In this document: positions 24,995-33,459 of the stretch, in pieces | How the letters are laid out: each line of letters begins with the position of its first letter | Position numbering within the stretch: the stretch's first letter is position 1 | DNA from: Nodosilinea nodulosa PCC 7104 | GTDB lineage: Bacteria > Cyanobacteriota > Cyanobacteriia > Phormidesmidales > Phormidesmidaceae | Direction of reading: 5' to 3' | Assembly (NCBI RefSeq): GCF_000309385.1 | Contig: NZ_JH976538.1 | Coordinates: 70,709 to 134,708 of the forward strand | DNA: 64,000 nt | Program-made: the position numbers and the translations under genes | The notes under the pieces: generated by a model | What the model saw: only the letters and a program-made list of their open reading frames with translations | Told to the model about the DNA's origin: nothing | The model's database searches: none

Positions 24995-26431
24995 ATGCCG
25001 ACTTTAGACGTATCCCGAGATTCTCCAGCACTGCGGCGAAATACCTTGCGCCTGCCTCAGCTAATTGTGATGGCCGTTGCCGCCATGGCTCCGGTGGGCT
25101 GTATTCTTTTTAACACGATTCCGCAGGCTGGGCTGGTCGGTGCAGCAATGCCGCTCTGCTACGTAATTGGATTTGGCGTAATTCTGTTGATTGCGCCTCA
25201 AATTGGCGAAATGGCGATGGAGTTTCCGGCCAGCGGATCATGCTATACGTTTGTAGCTCAAGGCCTGGGGGCGAGTTGGGGCTTTATGGCGGGATGGTTG
25301 GGCTTAGTCTTTTATGGCATCTCAATCCCATTCATCATAGTGTTAGTTAGCACAAATATTCAGGACTTGGTGCAGCGGTTGGGACTGCAAATTGATTGGA
25401 CGCTCTGGTACGTTCTTGTGACTGTAATCGTTGGGAGAATATGTTACCGTGGCGCTCTTTTCTCTTTGCAAACGGACTTTGTATTTCTAATTTTTGAACT
25501 GGGGGTTTGCCTAGTCTTAGCGTTCGTAGTCTTGCTCCAGCTTGGGCAGGCCGGGCAACTGACGCTTACTCCCCTGACCTTGGGAGGGCTGCCGCAGCAT
25601 AGCAACCCGTTTCTGGGCACCATTTTAGCCATTCTTGGTTTCTTAGGGTTTGAGTCGGTCACGACGCTGAGTGAGGAAGCTAAGAAACCGCGTCAGACAA
25701 TTCCCCAGGCCATGTTTGTGGCGCTAATGCTGGTGGGAGCATTCTATTTGCTGATGTCCTATGTGGCGGTGCTGGGGTATGGAATAGAAAATATGACGGC
25801 ATTTGCTCAAGATGCCGCTCCGTTTGACGCCATCGCTCGGCGATTTTTGGGCAATGGGTTTGCGCTGCTGATCGATCTGGCTGCGATTATGGCGGGCTAT
25901 GCGGGTACGGTTGCCTTTACCAACGGTGCCGCCAGACTTCTCTATGCGATTAGCCGAGAAGGTCTGCTGCCCGAGTGGTTGAGTCGGATTCATCCGGTAC
26001 ATCACACACCAGCGAACGCGATTTTGGGATTACAGGCAATGGCTTTGGTGATAGGACTGGGATTGGGACATGTCTGGACGCCCATCCAGGCCATCGGCTT
26101 TTTTGGCACGCTGCTAACCCTGGCTGTGCTGCTGATCTATGCCCTGGTTAGCTTGGCTTGCTTTCGATACTTTAAAGTGAAACGTCCCGATCGCTGGCAT
26201 GGATTCAGGCATGGTCTATTGCCGGCATGCTCAGTCCTGGCCATTGGGGTGGTCATAGCTGGAACCCTGTATCCTCTGCCGCCGGTGCCCCATCGATTTG
26301 CGCCTGTGGCGATTGGCATTTGGCTGCTAGTAGGCGTTGGAATACTGCGGTTTTTGCAGGTTTACCGCCCTAAGGAACTGCGTCAAGCCGGACGGCAATT
26401 TTTGGCCAATGGAACAGAGGCTAATTACTAA
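24995..26431 (+). CDS. APC superfamily amino acid permease
   Basis: 478 residues with about 12 transmembrane helices. The start (RLPQLIVMAVAAMAPVGCIL, then NTIPQAGLVGAAMPLCYVIG) and the stretch EFPASGSCYTFVAQGLGASW correspond to the first helices of amino acid-polyamine-organocation permeases; GFLGFESVTTLSEEAKKPRQ TIPQA is the conserved loop after helix 6. Substrate cannot be told from the sequence. It is the only plus-strand gene between the two NB-ARC-WD40 genes and diverges from the first of them across a 258-base spacer. AGGTAAAAG before the ATG is a modest ribosome binding site. Confidence 0.87.
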   Translation: MPTLDVSRDSPALRRNTLRLPQLIVMAVAAMAPVGCILFNTIPQAGLVGAAMPLCYVIGFGVILLIAPQIGEMAMEFPASGSCYTFVAQGLGASWGFMAGWLGLVFYGISIPFIIVLVSTNIQDLVQRLGLQIDWTLWYVLVTVIVGRICYRGALFSLQTDFVFLIFELGVCLVLAFVVLLQLGQAGQLTLTPLTLGGLPQHSNPFLGTILAILGFLGFESVTTLSEEAKKPRQTIPQAMFVALMLVGAFYLLMSYVAVLGYGIENMTAFAQDAAPFDAIARRFLGNGFALLIDLAAIMAGYAGTVAFTNGAARLLYAISREGLLPEWLSRIHPVHHTPANAILGLQAMALVIGLGLGHVWTPIQAIGFFGTLLTLAVLLIYALVSLACFRYFKVKRPDRWHGFRHGLLPACSVLAIGVVIAGTLYPLPPVPHRFAPVAIGIWLLVGVGILRFLQVYRPKELRQAGRQFLANGTEANY

Positions 26432-26502
26432 GATGCCTAGTAGACTGCGGCACAAGTGTGACGACTACTGTCAATCGCGAGGGAGCAGGGGAGCTAGGGA
26501 GC

Positions 26503-26642
26503 TGGTTGACTGACAAAACCCTTGAAACCCTTATGCCGTCGTAGGTTGGGTTGAGCTGGCGAAACCCAACAAAACCCTTACTGATGTTGGGTTTCGCTTC
26601 GCTCAACACCAACCTACATCAGAACTTTTGTCAGTCAATCAG
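26503..26642. repeat. MITE-like hairpin element with inverted ends and flanking direct repeat
   Basis: About 140 bases between the permease and the second NB-ARC gene. Ends: TGGTTGACTGACAAAA at 26503-26518 and its inverse TTTTGTCAGTCAATCA at 26626-26641, one mismatch in 16. Inside, GTAGGTTGGGTTGAGC... and its inverse form a second large stem containing the widespread GTTGGGTTTCGC motif. The element is flanked by the direct repeat GCTAGGGAGC at 26493-26502 and 26643-26652, consistent with a 10-base target duplication. It codes for nothing, so it would need a transposase in trans. Confidence 0.7.
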
Positions 26643-26711
26643 GCTAGGGAGCCAAGCGAGCTGAAATAGTCGGCATAGTTCAGCCTTCGAGTACTAGACC
26701 CCAACTTATAA

Positions 26712-29700
26712 TTATCCTGAACTGAGGTTAGGTCGGCCAACGATCGCCCCTAGCGTCTGTAAGGTTGCGGTTTGGGCTTCTGTCATGCCGGTCACTCCGG
26801 TAATATTCATACCTTCATAGGGACGATTGGCTGTGAGGGTTTTAAGGCAGCTACCCGTATTGATATCCCACAGTTTGATGGTTTCATCAACACCACCGCT
26901 AGCCAGAATCCAGCCGCGATTTTCGGCTCCATGCTGTGCCACCGGACACCAGGCCACCGACCAAACCTGGTTCGTATGCCCCTCTAGAACGTTCAAACAG
27001 TCTCCCGTGCGGACATCCCAGAGCTGAACAGTTTGACCGTCAGAGCCACTGGCAAGGATCTGACTATCGGGACTCCAGGCTACCGCTCTGACCATATTGT
27101 GATGCCCCTTTAAAGCATTCAGGCATTCGCCCGTGCGGGCATCCCAGAGCCGAATGGTTTGATCGGAGGAAGCACTGGCCAGCAGTTGACCATCAGGACT
27201 CCAGGCCACGGCTTCAACCCAGTAGGTATGTCCCTGCAGCACCTGTAAGCATTTGCCCGTGCGGCTATCCCAAAGCCGAATAGTTTGGTCGTAGGACGCG
27301 CTAGCCAGCGTGTTGCCATCGGGACTCCAGGCTAATCCCCAAATCCAATTGTGATGCCCCTGCAAAATTCTTATGCAGTTTCCTTGTTTGACATCCCATA
27401 CACGAATGCTCAGATCGCCCGACCCGCTCGCCAGAAATTGGCTGTCAGGGCTCCAGGCCACAGCCCAGACCCAGGCGGTATGTCCTTGCAAGGTTTTTAG
27501 GCATTCGCCACTGTCGGGATGCCAGAGCCGTATGGTGCGGTCGTCTGAGCCGCTAGCCAAGGTGTCGCCATCGGGGCTCCAGGCCAACCCCCAAACCCAA
27601 CAGCTATGCCCCTGCAATCTTTTCAAACATTTCCCCGTATCAGGCTCCCACAGCCGAATACTATGATCGGCACTGCTGCTAGCCAACCTCTGACCAGCGG
27701 GACTCCAGACGACGGCCAGCACCGAATTACTGTAGCCCTGCAACGTTTTGAGCTGACGGCAATCCTGTGGCAGCGGGGCCAATTGGCTGCTCTGCATCTC
27801 CCAGAGCCGCACGGTTTGATCATGGGAACCGCTGGCGAGGATCTTGCCATCTGCACTCCAGTCTAAGGCCCAGACTGTAGCGCCATGTCCCTGTAGAGTT
27901 TTGAGGCAGCGATCGCTGTCAATATCCCAAATCGTAATGTTGCCATCTTCTCCAGCGCTAGCCAGTATCCCGCCATCGGGGTTCCAGGCAATTGAGAAGA
28001 TGTCGGAGTGATTGCTTTGCAGCGTTTTGAGGCATTCACCTCTATTCACATCCCAGATCTTGACGCTGTGATCTTCACTGCCGCTGGCCAGCCGTTTTCC
28101 GTCAGGACTCCAGACCAGCGACCAAATCCCATTCGTGTGCCCAGATAAGACCTTGAGACAGTCGCCCTGCCGATCCCAGAGTCGAATCGTTTGATCAAAG
28201 GAGGCGCTAGCCAGGATTTGACCGTCTGGGCTCCAGGCGATCGCCATGACCCAGTTCGCATGTCCCCGTAAAATCTGGCCGCAGGTGTGGGCATGGGCAT
28301 CCCAGATCCGAATCTCGTGGTCGTCTCCACCGCTCGCCAGAAACTGGCCTTCGGGGTGCCATGCCAGGGCTCTAATCGTCCCCTGATGTCCCTGCATGAT
28401 GCCAGAGCAGCGTTCTGTATCGGTATTCCACAGTCTAATGCTGTGGTCTTCCCCTCCACTGGCCAGCCCGCGACCGGCTGGACTCCAGGCTACCGCCCAA
28501 ATCAACCCCGTATGCCCTCTCAGCATCCCTCTGGATTGCCCATCTGAAACTTGCCACAGGCAGATCACATTATTGCTGTCTCCAGTGGCCAAAAGCCGAC
28601 TGTCGGGGCTAAATGCCAGGGCCAAAATGCTGCCAAACGGCTGAGTAAAGCTGGATTTTGACAGATCAGCATGGGAAAAATCGACCCCATGGAGGTTCAC
28701 CTCCTGAAGATCGGCCTGCCAAATGCTGAGATATGAGAAGTCGTAGCCGCTCAGGTCTACCTGGAGATAGCGCAATAGATTGAATAAATTGCCACCTGTA
28801 TAGCCAGCTTGATTTGGATACTCGGTTTGCAGGCGATATAAAATCTGATTCAGCTGGTAAACAATGTCTTTTTGAGATCCCAGTTGGTTGATCAATCTGG
28901 CGGCCAGCGGCGCAACAATGACCCGAACCTGGCTGTCGCGGATGTAGTCTTTGCTCTGGACTTTGACCAGCGCATGATTTTGTAGCAGAGCAGCAGGCGA
29001 TCGCGGCGCGAGCGGCGAGCGATTGATAATCTCATCGCAGACCCGATCGATGAGCTGTTCGGTGATGTATTCCATCACCACGGGCTGCTGGGTATAGCGC
29101 CCAGCCTTGCGCTCAATTAGCGATCGCCCGTTCAGCGACTCTAGCGCCTCTAGTAACCTCGCCCGCGGCACCGCCGTAACGATGTCGTCCTCCAGTTCAG
29201 CAATCGCCGTCCAGTCTCGGTTAATGGCTAGCCAATACAGGATGGTTTGTTCCAGATCAGATAGGCGCTCAAACTGCTGGTCGAGCAGGCGGCGGAGTCC
29301 GTTGAAGACCAGGGTATCTTGCTGGAGAAACAGCCCAATCTCGCCGTCAAATAAATCGCGAATCGAGGTGGCGACAATCTTGAGCGCCAGCGGATTCCAT
29401 CGGTAGCGATCGCCCAACTCCTGCTTCTGCGATGCTGAACCGGTTAGCCCCGTGGCACCCATTAGGGCCTGGGCCGCTTCGGGAGAGCCGTCCAGCGAGA
29501 GGGTTTGTACGATCAACTCACCCGCTTCTGGTTGACTGCATTTTTCTCGACTGGTCAGCACCAGGCAGCTCTGATGCCGGGTTTCGGCCACGATGCGCAG
29601 CAGCTCAGCGTAGGCTTCGTAGCCGGGGCGATACTGCCCCGCCTGCTCACCAGTCTCGAGCAGCGTCTCCAGGTTGTCTAACACAATCAGACAGCGATGA

Positions 29701-30323
29701 TTGCGCAGGCACTCCAGTAAGCTGCTCAGCGTAGCGCTAAGAGTCTGTTGCCCGGAGAGAAACGGCACCAGTTCAGCCAGCAGTGTGTCTAAGAATGGGG
29801 CGTTGCGCAGCGATCGCCAGATCACGTAGCTAAACTGATCCTGCACCTGTTCGGCGAGCTTGACCGACAGCGCCGTTTTGCCAATGCCGCCAATGCCCAG
29901 CAGACAGACCAAGCGGCACTGATCCTGGAGCACCCACTGGGTGAGGGTGGCCAGTTCGGTAGTGCGTCCGTAGAATATCGAAACATCGGGGGCGGTGCCC
30001 CAATCTTGGGCGATCGCCGGGGTGGGCTGTAGCGACGGCTTGGTGGCGATCCCAGGCTGAATATAATCCGTTTCGGTTAGGGTCAGGGCAAAAGCGCCAA
30101 AGTAGCTCGCGAGAGTTTGGCGATCAATAGCAACTTTGCGACTGTGCAGCCGACTGATGGAGCGAACGCTCAATGCAGTTCGTTCGCTTAATTCTTCCAG
30201 GGTGTAGGCATAGCCGCCATTGTCAGCGATCGCAAACTGCTCTTGAGCGGCCTGGAGCCGCTGCCAGCCGTAGGGTGACAGAACTACGCCCCGTTGCCTG
30301 GGTTGTTTGGCCGATTTACTCAT
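26712..30323 (-). CDS. HTH - NB-ARC ATPase - 14x WD40 STAND protein (paralog)
   Basis: 1203 residues, paralogous to the gene at 21032-24736. HTH at about 39-85 (YTLEELSERTALSVRSISRL), NB-ARC P-loop LLGIGGIGKTALS at about 142-152, Walker B CLIVLDNLETLLE and SREKCSQPEAGE sensor region. The ATPase halves of the two proteins are very close (e.g. both contain FSYVIWRSLRNAP and RHQSCL), while the WD40 halves are strongly diverged: here most repeats read GHxxxVWAVAWSPDGxxLAS with AWSPDG in place of AFSPDG. There are again 14 repeats. The C-terminus RPYEGMNITGVTGMTEAQ is shared. This pattern (conserved switch, diversified sensor) fits proteins that recognise variable targets. No strong ribosome binding site is seen. 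Confidence 0.9.
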   Translation of the reverse strand: MSKSAKQPRQRGVVLSPYGWQRLQAAQEQFAIADNGGYAYTLEELSERTALSVRSISRLHSRKVAIDRQTLASYFGAFALTLTETDYIQPGIATKPSLQPTPAIAQDWGTAPDVSIFYGRTTELATLTQWVLQDQCRLVCLLGIGGIGKTALSVKLAEQVQDQFSYVIWRSLRNAPFLDTLLAELVPFLSGQQTLSATLSSLLECLRNHRCLIVLDNLETLLETGEQAGQYRPGYEAYAELLRIVAETRHQSCLVLTSREKCSQPEAGELIVQTLSLDGSPEAAQALMGATGLTGSASQKQELGDRYRWNPLALKIVATSIRDLFDGEIGLFLQQDTLVFNGLRRLLDQQFERLSDLEQTILYWLAINRDWTAIAELEDDIVTAVPRARLLEALESLNGRSLIERKAGRYTQQPVVMEYITEQLIDRVCDEIINRSPLAPRSPAALLQNHALVKVQSKDYIRDSQVRVIVAPLAARLINQLGSQKDIVYQLNQILYRLQTEYPNQAGYTGGNLFNLLRYLQVDLSGYDFSYLSIWQADLQEVNLHGVDFSHADLSKSSFTQPFGSILALAFSPDSRLLATGDSNNVICLWQVSDGQSRGMLRGHTGLIWAVAWSPAGRGLASGGEDHSIRLWNTDTERCSGIMQGHQGTIRALAWHPEGQFLASGGDDHEIRIWDAHAHTCGQILRGHANWVMAIAWSPDGQILASASFDQTIRLWDRQGDCLKVLSGHTNGIWSLVWSPDGKRLASGSEDHSVKIWDVNRGECLKTLQSNHSDIFSIAWNPDGGILASAGEDGNITIWDIDSDRCLKTLQGHGATVWALDWSADGKILASGSHDQTVRLWEMQSSQLAPLPQDCRQLKTLQGYSNSVLAVVWSPAGQRLASSSADHSIRLWEPDTGKCLKRLQGHSCWVWGLAWSPDGDTLASGSDDRTIRLWHPDSGECLKTLQGHTAWVWAVAWSPDSQFLASGSGDLSIRVWDVKQGNCIRILQGHHNWIWGLAWSPDGNTLASASYDQTIRLWDSRTGKCLQVLQGHTYWVEAVAWSPDGQLLASASSDQTIRLWDARTGECLNALKGHHNMVRAVAWSPDSQILASGSDGQTVQLWDVRTGDCLNVLEGHTNQVWSVAWCPVAQHGAENRGWILASGGVDETIKLWDINTGSCLKTLTANRPYEGMNITGVTGMTEAQTATLQTLGAIVGRPNLSSG

Positions 30324-30877
30324 CGTGTCAATGCCGTCTAGGGGGCCATCCGTTGCAAAAGATATTTCCCTACAAAAAAGAAAACAAAAAAGCCAGCGTT
30401 GCCAGTTTGAGTTTGCGGAGATCGTTTAGGTATTACCCATCTGGGTACTTTTTTAGGGGCGTCTTTTTCGGCGGGTTGTACCTCTAAGGATTAGATTCAT
30501 AAAGCAGCTTGGACATTAGTGTCCCTCAAACAAAGAGGTAGCGCTCAACGGTACAGATCTAAATGCCGTTCAGCTATGCCCCGCACGGGTACTTCTTACC
30601 CTTTTAAGCTTATCCCATAACTGGCCAACTGCCTGGGCAAAGCTCGATCCAGAATGTCTGGAAGCTTTGATTGAAAGGCCTTTCGGGCTGTGGTTCTGAT
30701 ATTCCTCTAAAGCCAGCGTTAAGTGGCCAACTTAACTGGCCAACTGTCCTGGACGTTTTTTTCGGTTTAGGACAAGGTTGTTGGATGAGTACAGGGTTAT
30801 GTTTCCAGCGCTAATCATCGCAAAGCAAAACCCAAACTGACTCAGCCCTCGTCACTTGTTCTAAGGATATTAGCCCC
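30324..30877. other. Intergenic region, upstream part of a segmental duplication
   Basis: About 550 bases without a gene. The first 350 bases hold nothing I can assign except an A-rich stretch near 30365. From about 30673 onwards lies copy A of a 230-base duplicated segment whose second copy is at about 31350-31584, and within it the 46-bp repeat at 30712-30757. Confidence 0.6.
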
Positions 30878-30905
30878 ATGCTGCTTAAAGTTAGTTTACA
30901 CAGGC
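30673..30905 (+). repeat. Segmental duplication, copy A
   Basis: This stretch aligns with 31350-31584 over its whole length: shared blocks include CTGTGGTTCTGATAT, CTCTAAAGCCAGCGTTAAGT, GGCCAACTGTC, ATCGCAAAGCAAA and CTGCTTAAAGTTAG. Copy A runs into the start of the 74-codon gene at 30878; in copy B the corresponding ATG context has been lost. It includes copy 2 of the 46-bp repeat (30712-30757). Confidence 0.75.
30712..30757 (+). repeat. 46-bp dispersed repeat, copy 2
   Basis: GCCAGCGTTAAGTGGCCAAC, then TTAACTGGCCAACTGTCCTG and GACGTT. About two differences from the inverse copy at 20831-20877. Palindromic core around GGCCAACTTAACTGGCC. Confidence 0.78.
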
Positions 30906-31102
30906 TCAATGAACATATCAATGTTCTGTTTAAAAATCGGGAAGTTAAAGATTTAGGCCGTGAAGTTATAGATGAAGCGGTAGATCACAACAATCTCGCC
31001 AATGCTTTAGCTCTACAGACCTCTCACAAACCCCGGCTAGAAGCTCGCTGGATTAATGAGAATGGAAGATTGGTCTGCAAATGGCTGATTTGCGAAGACT
31101 AA
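30878..31102 (+). CDS. Small hypothetical protein
   Basis: 74 residues, starting MLLKVSLHRLNEHINVLF, with the rest (REVKDLGREVIDEAVDHNNL ... WINENGRLVCKWLICED) soluble and mixed charge. AAGGA lies about 11 bases before the ATG. I do not recognise a family. The first codons lie in a duplicated segment whose second copy at 31550-31584 has lost the gene. The repeats around it and the lack of neighbours in an operon make a minor accessory gene likely. Confidence 0.5.
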   Translation: MLLKVSLHRLNEHINVLFKNREVKDLGREVIDEAVDHNNLANALALQTSHKPRLEARWINENGRLVCKWLICED

Positions 31103-31349
31103 GGGTAACTGTCTAAGCCTAGATCATGGTGGAGTCAGGAGTTTTCTAGGAGAGGGGAATAGCCGCCTAGAATAAATATAAACCCTGCATAGGATGGGCA
31201 AAGCAACATGTGCTTATCATCTCATCACCAACCTAAATAGTGGTTATGAGAGGAGCCTTTGTCCATCCCATGTTTAATCACAATTGCCTACTTAACTGGC
31301 TATCTATCCGGATAAGCCTTAACTAGTAGTAATACTTGAAAGTCCTTCC

Positions 31350-31584
31350 TAAAAAGCCTTTTGCGCTGTGGTTCTGATATGTCTCTAAAGCCAGCGTTAA
31401 GTGGATAACTTGAATGGCCAACTGTCGTGGACATTTTCTGCGGCTTGGGACAAAGTTATTGTAAGGGGTCAGTGTTACGTTATTAGTACATCGCAAAGCA
31501 AACTCGAAATGACCCTACACTCATCGCTTCAATCTAAGGGATATCAATCCTCAGACTGCTTAAAGTTAGCCTGCAAAAAATGAA
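31350..31584 (+). repeat. Segmental duplication, copy B (decayed)
   Basis: Diverged second copy of 30673-30905, displaced by about 677 bases. It keeps the 46-bp repeat (31390-31435, several changes) and CTGCTTAAAGTTAG, the place where the 74-codon gene begins in copy A, but the frame is not open here. The interval 31103-31349 between the copies contains no gene I can support. Confidence 0.72.
31390..31435 (+). repeat. 46-bp dispersed repeat, copy 3 (diverged)
   Basis: GCCAGCGTTAAGTGGATAAC, then TTGAATGGCCAACTGTCGTG and GACATT. Differs from copy 2 at about seven positions, which destroy part of the palindrome. Confidence 0.72.
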
Positions 31585-31639
31585 CCCAACAATACTTTTT
31601 TCCTGAAAAAAATTCTTTTTGAAATCACAGAAGTGCTGT

Positions 31640-32416
31640 ATGAAAACTCAATCTGTTCAAACGCCAAACCAAAATAATATCGCTAGAGTGGCTGCATTTA
31701 TTTATGGCATCGTTTGTTACGCGATTTTCTTTGTCACCTTCTTGTACGCAGTCGGCTTTATTGGCAATTTTGCAGTGCCAAAATCAATTGATTCTGCCTC
31801 TATTATTCCCCTGAGGCAAGCCCTTTTAGTGAACGTTGGACTACTGGGGTTTTTCGGTCTTCAGCACAGTTCAATGGCGCGACAGGAATTCAAGGCATGG
31901 TGGACTAGATTTGTTCCTACGTCGATTGAGCGCAGCACCTATGTCTTGTTCTCTAGTCTTTGTCTAGTTATGCTGTTTTACTTCTGGCAGCCATTGGGAA
32001 TCACCATTTGGAATGTGGAAAATCCAATTGTTCGTAATCTCTTTTACGCTTGCTTTGGGTTTGGCTGGCTGCTCGTACTATTATCCACTTTTCTGATCCA
32101 TCATTTTGACCTTTTTGGCTTGCGTCAGGTCTATCTCTACTTGCAGGGTAAGGATTACACTGCGCTCAAATTTTCTACTCCTGTTCTTTACAATCATGTT
32201 CGTCATCCTCTGTACGTGGGCTGGCTCCTTGCATTCTGGTCAACTCCTACCATGACAGTTGCCCATCTTGTATTCGCCATTGTCACAACCACGTATATCT
32301 TGGTTGCTATTCAGCTAGAGGAACGGGATTTAATCAGCTTTCATGGAGAAGCCTATCTTGATTATCGTCGGCGTGTGCCGATGCTAATTCCATTTAGCCG
32401 CCGCCGAACAGACTAG
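31640..32416 (+). CDS. mddA: Methanethiol S-methyltransferase-like membrane protein
   Basis: 258 residues from the ATG at 31640; an upstream in-frame TTG at 31619 is less likely. Several transmembrane helices (e.g. VAAFIYGIVCYAIFFVTFLY), then FGLQHSSMARQEFKAWW and RFVPTSIERSTYVLFSSL, the block typical of MddA/NnrU-like isoprenylcysteine-methyltransferase relatives, followed by VRHPLYVGWLLAFW and QLEERDLISFHGEAY, the SAM-binding region. MddA methylates methanethiol to dimethyl sulfide in the membrane. A close paralog lies at 60090-60881, and a 5' remnant of a third at 58180. The substrate assignment comes from family resemblance only. Confidence 0.75.
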   Translation: MKTQSVQTPNQNNIARVAAFIYGIVCYAIFFVTFLYAVGFIGNFAVPKSIDSASIIPLRQALLVNVGLLGFFGLQHSSMARQEFKAWWTRFVPTSIERSTYVLFSSLCLVMLFYFWQPLGITIWNVENPIVRNLFYACFGFGWLLVLLSTFLIHHFDLFGLRQVYLYLQGKDYTALKFSTPVLYNHVRHPLYVGWLLAFWSTPTMTVAHLVFAIVTTTYILVAIQLEERDLISFHGEAYLDYRRRVPMLIPFSRRRTD

Positions 32417-32453
32417 GTTTCATTTCATTCAAATTTACATTAAGGAGATGATC

Positions 32454-32888
32454 GTGAGCAACCAAGAATCTTACAAAGGTAGCTGCTTCTGCGGCGCGGT
32501 TCAATTTACGGTTAGCGGTGAGCCAACTGGAATGGGTTATTGCCACTGTGAGTCTTGCCGAAGCTGGTCAGCAGGGCCTGTCAATGCCTTTACCTTGTGG
32601 AGCCCGGAAGCGGTGCAGATCACGCAGGGAGCAGAAAATATCGGCACTTATAACAAAACGCCGCAGAGCTATCGCAAATGGTGCAAAACCTGCGGCGGCC
32701 ACATCTTCACTGAGCATCCCGACATGGGACTAACTGACGTATATGCGGCGGTGATTTCAGATTTACCCTACCAAGCTAGCGTTCATGTTAACTATCAGGA
32801 GACAAGGCTGCGAATGCAGGACGGACTGCCAAAAATGAAGGATCTGCCGGAAGAAATGGGTGGATCGGGCATCAGCGTTGCAGAGTAA
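32454..32888 (+). CDS. GFA/CENP-V family zinc-binding protein
   Basis: A GTG at 32454 is chosen as start because AAGGAG lies six bases before it, whereas the ATG at 32448 directly abuts that site. About 144 residues. YKGSCFCGAVQFTVSG, GYCHCESCRSWSAGP and KWCKTCGGHIFTEHP give the cysteines that bind two zinc ions in the GFA (glutathione-dependent formaldehyde-activating enzyme-like) fold. Substrate unknown; most family members are uncharacterised. It is 37 bases downstream of the mddA-like gene and on the same strand, so the two are probably co-transcribed. Confidence 0.87.
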   Translation: MSNQESYKGSCFCGAVQFTVSGEPTGMGYCHCESCRSWSAGPVNAFTLWSPEAVQITQGAENIGTYNKTPQSYRKWCKTCGGHIFTEHPDMGLTDVYAAVISDLPYQASVHVNYQETRLRMQDGLPKMKDLPEEMGGSGISVAE

Positions 32889-33241
32889 CCGATTGATTTC
32901 CCCAAGCTGTGCTCCGCCACACGTCTCATCGAGGCACCTGGAGATTTACGCCTTCAGTTCACAAATTAGGAGATTAGTTCGTATTTCGTATGGTTATGAC
33001 CCATCGCTGCATTTCTTATGTTGCCAGTTCGCGCTTCACCCAGCGGCTTGGCAACCCGTTAGAGGAAAATACACTGACCTATCTTGGTGTTTCATATCGG
33101 GTTAAGGAGTCTACAGGCGATCGCCCAGATCATTCGCCATCCCATACTCAACCCGGAGTTTTTTTGAGCGATCGCGGTGTTTCTTGCCGCCCATCATTAT
33201 CCATTGCCCGTCACTAGTTACAACTGAAAAGAAAGACCATT
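32889..33241. other. Intergenic region, nothing assigned
   Basis: About 350 bases between the GFA gene and the RTX-like fragment. Several HIP1-type sites (CGATCGC) are present near 33118 and 33168. I see no gene, terminator or repeat that I can support. Confidence 0.4.
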
Positions 33242-33373
33242 ATGACGATCACAGAGAAGAGCAGTTTCTCGACTAGAGGAACCGAAGCCATCAAAGGTAT
33301 GGGTGCGAGGTATAGCGACACTCTCGATGCCATCAAATGCGGATGCCAGGAGTCTGTATGCCTAGTGCTTTAG
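33242..33373 (+). pseudogene. N-terminal fragment related to the RTX fragment at 19.7-20.2 kb
   Basis: 43 codons from ATG to TAG. ITEKSSFSTRGTEAIKGMG and ARYSD align with ITKKSTFSYSGNEAIRGEG and SIYSD in the RTX fragment at 19714-20229, and the bases before it (TTACAACTGA, TTATGAC) are also shared. Past this block the calcium-binding repeats are missing. It is thus a broken copy, lying just ahead of the long operon starting at 33358. Confidence 0.55.
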
Positions 33374-33456
33374 AAGCTCGCCTTGCCGTTGTCTTAAGTG
33401 AAGAACCCGCAACTCGGGTGACGCGCCAACTCCAACTAAATCAGCATGGAGGATAG
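33358..33456 (+). CDS. Very small ORF leading the phosphatase operon
   Basis: 32 residues (MPSALEARLAVVLSEEPATR ...). AGGAG stands six bases ahead of the ATG, a strong ribosome binding site. The ORF ends with TAG at 33454-33456, and its last codons contain the GGAGG that serves as ribosome binding site for the phosphatase gene at 33460, so translation of the two would be coupled. It may be a leader peptide or a small subunit. No family is recognised, and a chance ORF cannot be excluded; the well-placed signals on both sides are the main support. Confidence 0.45.
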   Translation: MPSALEARLAVVLSEEPATRVTRQLQLNQHGG

Positions 33457-33459
33457 CTT

